A stretch of 36,225 nt of DNA from an uncultured Sphingorhabdus sp. (GCA_937944295.1 CALDZL010000036.1:1-36225); one strand, 5' to 3'. Counted from the stretch's first letter, positions 15,398-23,765 are shown. Numbers and translations: made by a program. Notes: generated by a model not told the origin, from the letters alone.

Positions 15398-15904
15398 TTA
15401 TGAGACCGCTGATAATTTGGTTTCAAATGTTTTGCGCCATGTATCACCATTTTTGCGTTCGCCAAATTCATTCCAGATTCCGCTGTCTAGCCGTTGAAAA
15501 GTCAACCGAAAATCCCTGTTCTTTGTATAGCAAATAAATTGATCTTCATTCGTTAAAGTGCATGTAAACGGCCGCGTTCCATTGGCGCTGTAAGGCGAAT
15601 AAATATAATGCCCTGTTTTGCTATCAAAATATATGACGGTATGTAATTGATAAGTTGTTTTGCCATCTTGGCTCCCGCGCGCATTGATTAGCAAAATCTG
15701 TCTATCAAGATCATAACGGATAAATTCCTCATCATGATATTTAGAGACCGAACCATCCGCAGAATAAGATAATCCCTCACCAGCCCAATTACCAACTAAG
15801 AAATTTAACTTTTCCATCGCTGTCTCTACGGTTTCCTCTGACGCAGCAATCACAGGGCTTATGCTTATATAAGATAAAGCAAGTATAGATAATAATGTTC
15901 TAAT
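15398..15904 (-). CDS. Putative secreted small protein of unknown function
   Basis: I do not recognise the family with confidence. From the first canonical start (GTG at 15853) it has 151 residues. The pattern FLVGNWAGEGLSYSADG, alternating beta-strands and tryptophan-containing ending (TWRKTFETKL) resemble small lipocalin-like/DUF1579-type beta-barrel proteins. Upstream of the GTG the frame stays open and encodes a good signal peptide (RTLLSILALSYISISPVIA, then AS). No ATG, GTG or TTG precedes it in frame before the end of the J-domain gene. The only plausible initiator there is ATT at 15902-15904, used here as the tentative boundary. Exported location and start are inferences. Confidence 0.6.
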   Translation of the reverse strand: MRTLLSILALSYISISPVIAASEETVETAMEKLNFLVGNWAGEGLSYSADGSVSKYHDEEFIRYDLDRQILLINARGSQDGKTTYQLHTVIYFDSKTGHYIYSPYSANGTRPFTCTLTNEDQFICYTKNRDFRLTFQRLDSGIWNEFGERKNGDTWRKTFETKLSAVS

Positions 15905-15917
15905 GAAGTGGGTGATG

Positions 15918-16454
15918 TTATTGTCCTCTCCAAACCCGCTGCTCTTCGGCCATTTTCAGAACATCAAAAGCGGCCTGCCCTTGCTGAAATTTGATCTCGG
16001 CTTCTTTATTACCAGGGTTAACATCGGGATGGGTTTCTTTGGCGATTTTGCGCCATGCCAATTTAATTTCATCCATAGTGGCATCGCTATCCAGATCAAA
16101 AAAATCAAGCGCAGTCATCTCATCGCGGCTGCGGCTGCCATCGCCGCTACCCATCCAACCATAATGGGCAGTTTCTTTATAGCCTGAATAATCGCTTTTT
16201 TCCTGCGCTTCTCGTGCTGCAGCTTCTTCTTTGTCAAGGCCTTCAAAATAATCCCAACCGCGATTATATTCTGCGGCATGTTTTTCACAGAACATCCACC
16301 TATCAGGGTTATTAGGAGATTTAGGCGCAGGACAGGTCCCCGCTTCATTACAATTATGGCGATCACATAATTTAACGGTTTGCGCCTCGCGGCCACCGTT
16401 ATAACTTCCCCAACGTGGAAAACCCCAACTATCTTTTCGTCTATTACCAGCCAT
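15918..16454 (-). CDS. J-domain protein with an N-terminal cysteine cluster
   Basis: Probable co-chaperone stimulating a DnaK-type Hsp70. It has 178 residues. The J domain is C-terminal (about 115-178): ALDFFDLDSDATMDEIKLAW, then the HPD tripeptide at 142-144 (KETHPDVNPG), which contacts Hsp70. The N-terminal half has cysteines at 30, 35, 41 and 56 and nearby histidines (CDRHNCNEAGTC and MFCEKH), suggesting a metal site. It ends with NRGWDYFEGLDKEEA. Proteins of this layout are widespread in alphaproteobacteria and are not DnaJ itself, which has an N-terminal J domain and a central zinc finger. It precedes the small secreted protein gene by 13 bases and follows rnpB. Confidence 0.88.
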   Translation of the reverse strand: MAGNRRKDSWGFPRWGSYNGGREAQTVKLCDRHNCNEAGTCPAPKSPNNPDRWMFCEKHAAEYNRGWDYFEGLDKEEAAAREAQEKSDYSGYKETAHYGWMGSGDGSRSRDEMTALDFFDLDSDATMDEIKLAWRKIAKETHPDVNPGNKEAEIKFQQGQAAFDVLKMAEEQRVWRGQ

Positions 16455-16517
16455 ATCAGTCTATTAACGTCCTCTATCAATTTTTGCCACCAAAGAATAA
16501 TATAATAAGAAAATTAT

Positions 16518-16884
16518 CAGAGGGTTTATAAGCCGGGTTCTGTCCAGCGCAATGCGCCTGTGCGACCATTCATCTAGGAATGAGATTACTCTCATCCTCA
16601 AGCAACCAACCCGAACAACTGCTTTGGAATATAGCTGGACCGAAGCCGCGTTGTTCCTATTTGGTTTTGCTCCAACTAGGGTTTACCATGCCATGATTGT
16701 TACCAATCACGCGGTGCGCTCTTACCGCACCCTTTCAAAATCACATATCAATGATATGAGGTCTGTTCTCTGTTGCACTTTCCCTAAGGTTTCCCTTGCC
16801 GGCAATTAACCGGTAGTTTCATTCCATGGAGCCCGGACTTTCCTCGTTCCAACGAATATCTTCACGCGGTCGCCCAACCCTCTG
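16518..16884 (-). ncRNA. rnpB: RNase P RNA (bacterial type A)
   Basis: Catalytic RNA that trims the 5' leader of tRNA precursors. On the minus strand the 5' part has GAGGAAAGTCCGGGCTCC, the 3' part has ACAGAACCCGGCTTA, and the ends pair as P1 (CAGAGGGTT with AACCCTCTG). These are universal RNase P RNA elements. Ends are set by P1, giving about 367 nt. A U-rich stretch follows the 3' end. Open reading frames crossing it are coincidental. Confidence 0.95.
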
Positions 16885-16906
16885 ATGGGAAACTAATAAC
16901 AGAATT

Positions 16907-17578
16907 TTATTCGACTTCCAACAATAATGCATATAATATAGATCGGCATTCACCATCCATCATGCCATCCACTTTATTGGGACGAAAGCGCCGCTGGAAA
17001 GCGGTTATCATTTTGTCACTTGCTGCATTGCCATAGCCATATTGCTGTAACTTTTGGATGAAGCTTTCTTCATTCCAAACAGGGTCGAGAAGGCTTTCTA
17101 CAGGTCTTTTCATGGCCAATTTATGTTTGGCGAGATAGTCCCAATCAAATAACTCCCCAGGATCTTGCTTTCTATCGGGAGCAATATCGCTATGGCCAAT
17201 GACATTATACCGTTCAATATTATGGCGTTTGACTATTTTTTTTGCTAGTCTCTTCACAGATTTCATCTGTTCTTTTGGAAAAGGGCGATAACCCCATTCA
17301 TGCCCTGGGTTAACAATTTCAATCCCAATGCTGGCACTATTTATATCTGTAATGCCGCGCCAATAGGATAGACCAGCATGATGCGCCCTATTTTCTTCTT
17401 TGACCATATGTATGATTTGCCCATCTTCTTCTACGACATAGTGCGCAGAAACACCTGATTCAGGGTTCGCAAGCCAATTTATTGCGGATGGGCCATCCTG
17501 CATTCCTGTATAATGCATAACCAAAATAGATATAGGAAGTGTGCGGGTACCAAAATTAGGGGAAGGTGTCCAAATCAT
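16907..17578 (-). CDS. N-acetylmuramoyl-L-alanine amidase, AmpD family, with C-terminal PG-binding-like domain
   Basis: Zinc amidase that cleaves the bond between N-acetylmuramic acid and L-alanine in muropeptides. It has 223 residues. The Amidase_2 domain covers about 1-150: ILVMHYTGM (zinc His22), SAHYVVEEDG, NSASIGIEIVNPGHEW, and VIGHSDIAPDRKQDPG with the second zinc His and the Lys/Asp pair. Residues about 175-220 (GYGNAASDKMITAFQRRFRP, then DGECRSILYALL) look like a peptidoglycan-binding helical domain. There is no signal peptide, so it probably recycles anhydro-muropeptides in the cytoplasm like AmpD/AmiD-type enzymes (inference). It lies 54 bases behind cheR; a hairpin ends one base before its ATG. 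Confidence 0.9.
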   Translation of the reverse strand: MIWTPSPNFGTRTLPISILVMHYTGMQDGPSAINWLANPESGVSAHYVVEEDGQIIHMVKEENRAHHAGLSYWRGITDINSASIGIEIVNPGHEWGYRPFPKEQMKSVKRLAKKIVKRHNIERYNVIGHSDIAPDRKQDPGELFDWDYLAKHKLAMKRPVESLLDPVWNEESFIQKLQQYGYGNAASDKMITAFQRRFRPNKVDGMMDGECRSILYALLLEVE

Positions 17579-17579
17579 A

Positions 17580-17621
17580 TATCAACATTAATCTATCAGG
17601 ATAGAATTGCCAATGTTGATA
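17580..17621. repeat. Inverted repeat between cheR and the amidase gene
   Basis: Perfect 10-bp arms TATCAACATT (17580-17589) and AATGTTGATA (17612-17621) enclose 22 bases containing a second small hairpin (CTAT-CAGG-ATAG). No T run follows on either strand in the terminator position; on the minus strand a T run precedes it. The structure ends one base before the amidase ATG, so it could be an operator or an RNA hairpin covering the translation start. Confidence 0.6.
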
Positions 17622-17632
17622 GTGAAAAAATA

Positions 17633-18460
17633 TTAATTATGATTGCGTTTGTAAAAACCCCTAAAATCCTGACAAGGTTCTATTTTGCTTTTATAATCCG
17701 CAAGTGTCTCGGCCGAACCCATCATTAAATATCCATTAGGATTCAAGGCATTCTCAATATTCTGAAATGCTATCATTTTATTCTCTTCGCTTAAATACAT
17801 GAGCATATTGCGGCATAATATTAGATCAAATTTACCTATAAATTTATTATTATGAACCATATTATGATTGTGATATTGGATCATATTTAAAATTTTTTGA
17901 TTAACTTGCCACTCTTGATCAACCTGTTTGAAATATTTGATTAACAAACCGATTGGCAATCCTCGCTGTACTTCAAATTGGCTATATAATCCCTTTTTAG
18001 CCCGATATATCGCCTGATTAGAGACATCTGAACTTATTATCTCAATATTCCAACCACTCCATTTTTGGAAATTTTCGGATAGGGCAATAGCTATAGAAAC
18101 AGATTCTTGTCCAAAGGAACAAGCTGAAGACCAAATACGCAATTTTTTTTCTTTATTTTTATTATATTTTATGGCATCCAAAACTGGTCCTGTTAAGAGT
18201 GCGAAATTAGCCTGATCTCTAAAAAAACAACTTTCATTGTTCAAAATAGCCTCTAGGCAATCGGTCTCAAGATTTCTATTTGCATTTGATAGTATAACCG
18301 ACACCAGTGAATCAATATCTGGAATATTATGTTCTCGCATAATGGGTTGCAAAGATGTTTGTATGCGCCAATATCTCTCGGCTGATAAAATTTGTCCTGT
18401 TTTTTCTTCTAATATAGAAGATAATATTTCTAATGATTTTATGCTAGAATGGATATTCAT
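17633..18460 (-). CDS. cheR: Chemotaxis protein methyltransferase CheR
   Basis: Transfers methyl groups from S-adenosylmethionine to glutamates on chemoreceptors. It has 275 residues. The N-terminal helical domain is at about 1-75, then NNESCFFRDQANFALL (conserved NE-x-x-FFRD). The SAM site is RIWSSACSFGQESVSIAI (usual ACSTGEEPYS), followed by SSDVSNQAIYRAKKGLYSQFEV and DLILCRNMLMYLSEENK. No TPR extension. The ATG overlaps the cheB stop (ATGA). No methyl-accepting receptor is in the window. Confidence 0.93.
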   Translation of the reverse strand: MNIHSSIKSLEILSSILEEKTGQILSAERYWRIQTSLQPIMREHNIPDIDSLVSVILSNANRNLETDCLEAILNNESCFFRDQANFALLTGPVLDAIKYNKNKEKKLRIWSSACSFGQESVSIAIALSENFQKWSGWNIEIISSDVSNQAIYRAKKGLYSQFEVQRGLPIGLLIKYFKQVDQEWQVNQKILNMIQYHNHNMVHNNKFIGKFDLILCRNMLMYLSEENKMIAFQNIENALNPNGYLMMGSAETLADYKSKIEPCQDFRGFYKRNHN

Positions 18461-19512
18461 AATTTAAATATCCTGTTCACAGTTTCGGCCATTTTTTTGG
18501 GACTTAATTGTGCTTTACTAAAGCCTCTATTTACAACGCTCCCTGGCATTCCCCAGACGACACTGGAGGATTGGTCTTGTGTCCATATAATAGATTTTTT
18601 TTCATATAGTGACTGAGCGCCTTTAGTGCCATCTTGCCCCATACCACTGAGAACCAGACCCAAAACTTTTGGACCATATATTTTAGCTGCTGAATGAAAA
18701 AGGGCATCAACTGATGGCGTATAATTACTATATTCATAAGCATCTAAACGACTTGCATATTTAATATTTAATATTTTTTCAAGCACCATATGCCCATTGC
18801 CAGATGCCAAATATATTTTATTATCTTTTATTATTATTCGATCATCAACCGTTATAACGTCCCTATTTCCAAAACTTAATTGACGCGCAAAATAGCTGAT
18901 AAATGCTTCTGGTAGATGTTGTGCAATCAAAATTGGTACGGTTACATTTTGTGATAAATTTTCTAAAAATTCCTGGATGGCTGGAATACCGCCTGTCGAT
19001 GCTCCCAAGCAAATTATGTCTGGTTTGCTCAGTGTATTAATATAATCATCATTTAAGTCTTCTTCAGTATTATCAACAATATTATAGCTGCTAAGGCGTA
19101 TTATCTTATCCAATAATTGTTTAGAAAACCCGCTATTGGCCCCTCCTTTACCAGGTTTAGCCAATGTATCACAGGCCCCTAATGACAGAGCTTGTATTGC
19201 AGAGGGGCCACTACTATCCACAAAAGCACTGACGATAATAACCTTACCATTTCCTGCTTTAGCGATAATATCGGGCAAGGCGTCCAAACCAGAACGGTTA
19301 GGCATTTCTATATCCAATAAGATAATATCCGCGCTAACTTTGTCCATTAAGGACAATGCTTCATTCGCGCTATTCGCAATGCCTACAATTTCAATAAAGC
19401 CACTAGATTGCAATACACGTTCAAATATTGATAATACAACTTTGCTATCATCAACTAAGACAACTTTAATCTTATTTGTATTATTTTTAATTTCTTTAGA
19501 GTGATATGCCAT
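18457..19512 (-). CDS. cheB: Chemotaxis response regulator / protein-glutamate methylesterase CheB
   Basis: Removes methyl groups from chemoreceptors, activated by phosphorylation from CheA. It has 351 residues. The receiver domain (about 15-135) has the acidic pair in VVLVDDSKV, phospho-acceptor Asp67 (IILLDIEMPNRSG) and the conserved KPGKGG end. The methylesterase domain (about 163-351) has the catalytic triad Ser172 (CLGASTGG), His199 (LIAQHLPEAF) and Asp294 (LSGMGQDG). All key residues are present. It is 9 bases behind cheY and overlaps cheR by 4. Confidence 0.95.
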   Translation of the reverse strand: MAYHSKEIKNNTNKIKVVLVDDSKVVLSIFERVLQSSGFIEIVGIANSANEALSLMDKVSADIILLDIEMPNRSGLDALPDIIAKAGNGKVIIVSAFVDSSGPSAIQALSLGACDTLAKPGKGGANSGFSKQLLDKIIRLSSYNIVDNTEEDLNDDYINTLSKPDIICLGASTGGIPAIQEFLENLSQNVTVPILIAQHLPEAFISYFARQLSFGNRDVITVDDRIIIKDNKIYLASGNGHMVLEKILNIKYASRLDAYEYSNYTPSVDALFHSAAKIYGPKVLGLVLSGMGQDGTKGAQSLYEKKSIIWTQDQSSSVVWGMPGSVVNRGFSKAQLSPKKMAETVNRIFKL

Positions 19513-19521
19513 AAGGTTGGA

Positions 19522-19887
19522 TTATGAACATCCAACAATCTGTAATTTACTCTCTAGAGTCATACGATCAAAGGGTTTCATTACATATTCATCTGCACCT
19601 GCCGATATAGCGGCTTGAATATGGCCTATTCCATTTTCAGTGGTGCAAAATATCACCTTTGCATCATTATTATGTTCAGATTGTCTATATTTTTTTAAAA
19701 AGTCCATTCCGCTCATAACGGGCATATTCCAATCCAATAAAATAACATCATGTTTATTATCAATACAGGAGTCGAGAGCTTCTTGCCCATCACAGGCTTC
19801 ATGCACCTCAAAATTCATTGTTTCTAGGATATGACGCGCTACTTTTCTGATAACTTTACTATCATCAACAATTAAACAAGATTTCAT
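19522..19887 (-). CDS. cheY: Chemotaxis response regulator CheY
   Basis: Single-domain receiver phosphorylated by CheA. From ATG at 19887 it has 121 residues: CLIVDDSKVIRKVARHILE, phospho-acceptor Asp52 (VILLDWNMPVMSG), the switch threonine region FCTTEN and Lys104 (YVMKPFD). No output domain. A GTG four codons upstream is possible, but the family start MK and spacing from a weak AGTGG ribosome-binding site favour 19887. It sits in the che operon between cheW and cheB. Confidence 0.93.
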   Translation of the reverse strand: MKSCLIVDDSKVIRKVARHILETMNFEVHEACDGQEALDSCIDNKHDVILLDWNMPVMSGMDFLKKYRQSEHNNDAKVIFCTTENGIGHIQAAISAGADEYVMKPFDRMTLESKLQIVGCS

Positions 19888-19953
19888 TTGGTTTACCACT
19901 TCATATTATTGTTGCGAAATACTATCATTTTTATATTATTGAATAGTTAATTC

Positions 19954-20388
19954 TTAAGCAGCAACCAGAATATCTATTTTTACCAACGATCTTAAATTTA
20001 ATAATAATAGTAATTTTTCATCATGCGTTATCATACCATTACTAATTGCTCGCCACTTTTTATTAGCAAAACCAATGTGCATTAAGTTTCCCTGTTTAAC
20101 CGTTACCACATCTTCGACATTATCAACGATTAAACCATATGGATGACCGTCGATTTCAGTTACAATGCAAAAATCACCTTTGTGAACAAGGCGGCTCTCT
20201 TCTGTCACAAGAAATTGAGTGTCGATTAGAGTTAAAACCCGACTTCTTAGAGCAAATAGACCAGCGATGACGGGACTAACCCCTGGTACAATTACTATAT
20301 TCTCGACACGAACAACAGATTCAACCTCGTGACTGGGCAAAGCAATGCGCTCACCTGCAATTTCAACAATTAGAAATAGAGTGTTCAT
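19954..20388 (-). CDS. cheW: Chemotaxis coupling protein CheW
   Basis: Adaptor linking chemoreceptors to CheA. It has 144 residues from the ATG at 20388, 4 bases past the cheA stop with AGAGGA as ribosome-binding site. An upstream frame start inside cheA (20445) is less likely. The single CheW fold shows LFLIVEIAGERIALPSHEVE, SPVIAGLFALRSRVLTLIDT and the late GLIVDNVEDVV. No other domain. Confidence 0.93.
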   Translation of the reverse strand: MNTLFLIVEIAGERIALPSHEVESVVRVENIVIVPGVSPVIAGLFALRSRVLTLIDTQFLVTEESRLVHKGDFCIVTEIDGHPYGLIVDNVEDVVTVKQGNLMHIGFANKKWRAISNGMITHDEKLLLLLNLRSLVKIDILVAA

Positions 20389-20392
20389 AATA

Positions 20393-22915
20393 TTATCCTC
20401 TTGCAATTCTGTCTTCAATAGCAGCCAATAATCCCAAGCGATCATATCTATATATACTATTTATATTTTCATTAACCGCCATATTTTTACGCAAATTGAC
20501 ACAATTTTTGCTGTCAAAGCCTATGTCATTATCTTGGTCTTCAAAAGATAAAATAACATCCGCTTTTTTGATATCTTCTATGTTAGTTGAGATGCGGTAT
20601 CCAGTAGCTTTTAAGAGCGGTAATAAAATTTTATCGGTCCAATCATCACCATCCTCATTATTTAAATAGCATAAAGGCTTTTCATTATCGCTCAGATAAA
20701 CGGCACTATCATGCTCAAAAAATTGATAAGGGTTTATGAGTTCCACCTGTGTCTCATCTATTGTTAATACACCTTCTGTTTTTTCTGGATTAAGACTTGG
20801 CGCTATATTTTCGTTTAATTTAATAATATCAATCGCTTCATTGACAGCTAAAAATTTCCAACGCTCGCCATCGGATAGTCGTAATAGTTTTACTATTCCA
20901 GTCTCTGGAATCGCCTCTAAACCAAATATTTCGTATAATTTATCTTTTATTTTTACACGGTTAATCCCACCGCTTTTCCCAATAAATTTTGCTTCTACTT
21001 CTTCAATTCTATCCAACACGGATAGTCTAATAGCTTTTTGTTCGCCATCCAGAGTTTCAAATAATAGAGCGGATGTTAGCTTTATCTTCTCATCTTCATT
21101 ATCATCTACAACGTATTCTTCTGTCCCTCCATATTGATTATTTGAACATATTTTTTCAGCCACTGTATTTGCATCAAGCAATAATAAGGGACGTCCATTA
21201 TCTGGCAGAGATGTTCCTGCATATAGGCCCGATGCCATCAACAGAGGGGCTCCAGGTTTCACTACTAATTCTTCATTATCAATGACAGCATCAACGTCTA
21301 TCACATAGCTTTTACCAAGTGCTGGTTTTACCACTACTAATGTACTGCTATCACAGGCTATATCCTGTGAATTTGTAATTCCAACTAAATCGGATAAATG
21401 TACATAGGGAAATCGCTCACCTCTGATACATGCAATCTTTGATCCACCAATATCCTCAATCGTCACATTATTATTTTTTTTTAGGATCAATTCTTGAACA
21501 GAGTTCCTTGATATTGCGAACATTTGATCACCACATCGCATGGACAATCCAGCAATGATAGACAACGTTAGTGGCAGGCTGAGTGTAAGTTTCAAACCCT
21601 GTCCCTCGTTATTTTCAAGGCTTATAGTACCGCTAATATTCATAATATTGTTGCGAACCACATCCATGCCAACACCACGCCCAGAAATAGATGTTATACT
21701 CTTTGCGGTAGAAATACCTGGTGCAAAAATCATGTCGAGCTTTGCTTTTTCTGATAAAATATCCCATTGTTCAGGAGTTTTTAATTTTGATGTTATGACT
21801 TTTTGTCTTAATCTATTCAAATTTATGCCTGAACCATCATCAATTACTTCAATTAATATTTGATTGCCCAGCTGGCGCGCATTGATTCTAATTTTACCAA
21901 TGGGGTTTTTACCTGCTGCAATTCTCTCTTCTCTACTTTCAATTCCATGATCCGCTGCATTCCGAATGATATGCGTCAGAGGGTCTCGCAATGCTTCTAT
22001 CATTTCACGGTCAATTTCAACCTCGCTGCCATCAATCTCTAGCTCAATATCTTTATCAAGTTCATCACTAATATCGCGCACCAACCTTGGCAAAGCGGAG
22101 AATAAACGATCAATATTTTGCATCCGCATCAAACTAACAGCATCACGCATCTCTGCGACAGAGGCAGTTAATCGTCCAAAAACAACATCAACATCAGATT
22201 TATCAAGAAGTTCACTTAATTTACGCGATACTTCATTTCTGGCCAACACGAGATCAGAAACACCAGACATGAGATTATTTAATATATTGAGCGAAACTCT
22301 GATTGTTTTATTTTCGTTAATTTCTTGTGGAGTATTTATAACCTCTCTATTATCATCATTAGGACTAGACATATTCTCTGTAAGAGGAGCGGTTATAAAA
22401 TTTATTGGTTGAGCAATGAATTGATCAGAAGATTGCGATTCAGCGGGTTCAAGAGATTGTTTCAAAGGCTCAAATTTATCTGCTCCAGTGGGTTGAGGTG
22501 TTTCATCTTGAATATGTCTATCATCAGAGGAAGTTCTAGCCCCTTCCAATTCTTTATATAATTCAGTAATCAAATTGGCATCATCATCAATAATGTCATT
22601 ATTTGTTTCTATTGCATTTGTTAGCAGTGCGATACGGTCTACTATGGCTAATACCGATGAAACCAGAGAATGTGTAGGCAATATATTACCATCTCTTGCT
22701 TCTGACATTATGTCTTCGGCTGCATGGCTTAGTGCTAATAACCTTGGCAAGTCCAGGAAACCACAGCTTCCTTTCACCGTATGGACAAAACGAAATATAC
22801 TGTCTACAGATTCACTATCATTAGGGTTTTTCTCCCAATTTAAAATCTGAGATGTTAAAGATTCGAGATTGTCACGTGTTTCTTCGACAAAATCATTAAT
22901 TAACTCTTCCATCAT
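20393..22915 (-). CDS. cheA: Chemotaxis histidine kinase CheA with duplicated CheW-like and degenerate receiver domains
   Basis: Autophosphorylating kinase of the chemotaxis pathway. It has 840 residues, much longer than E. coli CheA (654). Order: Hpt domain with phospho-His45 (FVHTVKGSCGFLDLP); a low-complexity linker (about 110-200); dimerisation helices; kinase with N box DPLTHIIRNAADHGIE, IDDGSGIN, FAPGIST and GRGVGMDVV; and a CheW-like regulatory domain starting at SLPLTLSIIAGL. Residues about 613-734 look like a second CheW-like domain (SALLFETLDGEQKAIRLSVL). Residues about 735-840 match a receiver fold (LLPLLKATGYRISTNIED, then YRYDRLGLLAAIEDRI), but the phospho-acceptor position in ADVILSFED is phenylalanine. 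Two adjacent ATG starts; 128 bases separate it from chpT. Confidence 0.95.
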   Translation of the reverse strand: MMEELINDFVEETRDNLESLTSQILNWEKNPNDSESVDSIFRFVHTVKGSCGFLDLPRLLALSHAAEDIMSEARDGNILPTHSLVSSVLAIVDRIALLTNAIETNNDIIDDDANLITELYKELEGARTSSDDRHIQDETPQPTGADKFEPLKQSLEPAESQSSDQFIAQPINFITAPLTENMSSPNDDNREVINTPQEINENKTIRVSLNILNNLMSGVSDLVLARNEVSRKLSELLDKSDVDVVFGRLTASVAEMRDAVSLMRMQNIDRLFSALPRLVRDISDELDKDIELEIDGSEVEIDREMIEALRDPLTHIIRNAADHGIESREERIAAGKNPIGKIRINARQLGNQILIEVIDDGSGINLNRLRQKVITSKLKTPEQWDILSEKAKLDMIFAPGISTAKSITSISGRGVGMDVVRNNIMNISGTISLENNEGQGLKLTLSLPLTLSIIAGLSMRCGDQMFAISRNSVQELILKKNNNVTIEDIGGSKIACIRGERFPYVHLSDLVGITNSQDIACDSSTLVVVKPALGKSYVIDVDAVIDNEELVVKPGAPLLMASGLYAGTSLPDNGRPLLLLDANTVAEKICSNNQYGGTEEYVVDDNEDEKIKLTSALLFETLDGEQKAIRLSVLDRIEEVEAKFIGKSGGINRVKIKDKLYEIFGLEAIPETGIVKLLRLSDGERWKFLAVNEAIDIIKLNENIAPSLNPEKTEGVLTIDETQVELINPYQFFEHDSAVYLSDNEKPLCYLNNEDGDDWTDKILLPLLKATGYRISTNIEDIKKADVILSFEDQDNDIGFDSKNCVNLRKNMAVNENINSIYRYDRLGLLAAIEDRIARG

Positions 22916-22958
22916 ATCATCATTCCATACACTATTGTTATTGCATGAACGAAGATGG

Positions 22959-22973
22959 TTAATAATTATCTAA
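22959..22973. promoter_or_regulatory. CtrA-box-like sequence upstream of cheA
   Basis: TTAA-TAATTAT-CTAA matches the CtrA consensus TTAA-N7-TTAA in seven of eight defined positions and lies about 45-60 bases before the cheA ATG. In DNA this AT-rich such a match can arise by chance; the neighbouring chpT gene makes it worth noting. Confidence 0.25.
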
Positions 22974-23043
22974 TATTGGTAAAATATCCGCAACAGATTA
23001 TGTTTATTAGATCTCATTAGAGCTTTATATTTGACAAACTTTG

Positions 23044-23682
23044 CTATTTCTTTGCAATGGCTCCTATTACAAAATCCTCATTGCCGTTTTGATTAATTTG
23101 TACTGTGCCACCTCCTTTATGCGCAACATCATATACCATCCAAGCGGCCGCTGTACGGCTATCTATTTTTGATGGATCCATATGCCCTAATAAGGTTTTT
23201 TTAATATTCTCATCGAAAATTACTTTAGGGCCGCTCCCACCAATTACAATTTCAGATTCTGTAGAGCGCATTTCAGCGCCGATTTGCAGTGTACCACCGC
23301 GCACCAGTGCCTCATTGGCGATAAGGGCAAGATTCAATAATATTTTGATAGCATTCTTCGGCATTAATTCATCGGGTATTGCCCAAACAAGTTCGGTACG
23401 TCCTAATTTTAACATAGATTCAATGACTGCCTTAGCTTCCTTAGGGTCAACGCTAGGGCCAAATCCCCCAGCAGCACCAAACGCCAAACGAAAAAATTTC
23501 AGCTTATTTGCTGCTGCTGCTGAGCTTTCCGTTAATAATTCCATGCATCTTTTGCGCATTTCTGGATCTTTTTCATCGGCTAGTAATTCCAAACCATTAT
23601 TCATAGCACCGACTGGACTAAGCAAATCATGGCATAGGCGCGAACATAATAAACTCGCTAAATCTATATTATGGTCTGACAT
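23044..23682 (-). CDS. chpT: Histidine phosphotransferase ChpT
   Basis: Relays phosphate from the hybrid kinase CckA to CtrA and CpdR in alphaproteobacteria. It has 212 residues. The helical-hairpin phosphorylation motif is SLLCSRLCHDLLSPVGAMNN with His18, followed by a degenerate kinase-like C-terminal domain (ILLNLALIANEALVRGGTLQ and TAAAWMVYDVAHKGGG) that lacks ATP-binding glycine boxes. Ribosome-binding site GAGGGA. It is upstream of cheA on the same strand with a 128-base gap, and 83 bases behind the JAMM peptidase gene. Confidence 0.9.
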   Translation of the reverse strand: MSDHNIDLASLLCSRLCHDLLSPVGAMNNGLELLADEKDPEMRKRCMELLTESSAAAANKLKFFRLAFGAAGGFGPSVDPKEAKAVIESMLKLGRTELVWAIPDELMPKNAIKILLNLALIANEALVRGGTLQIGAEMRSTESEIVIGGSGPKVIFDENIKKTLLGHMDPSKIDSRTAAAWMVYDVAHKGGGTVQINQNGNEDFVIGAIAKK

Positions 23683-23765
23683 GAAATATATTCCCTCATA
23701 AAATGCAGATAATTTATAATGACACTAGCATTGCTATGCTTTGCCTTAATTTAGGTTTCAACCTC

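Noticed and set aside
16552-16809. Open frame of 85 codons on the plus strand
   Set aside because: It lies wholly inside the RNase P RNA gene on the other strand, whose sequence elements are unmistakable.
23105-23701. Long plus-strand open frame (198 codons) opposite chpT
   Set aside because: chpT on the minus strand has clear family motifs; the plus frame has no recognisable feature and is an antisense shadow.
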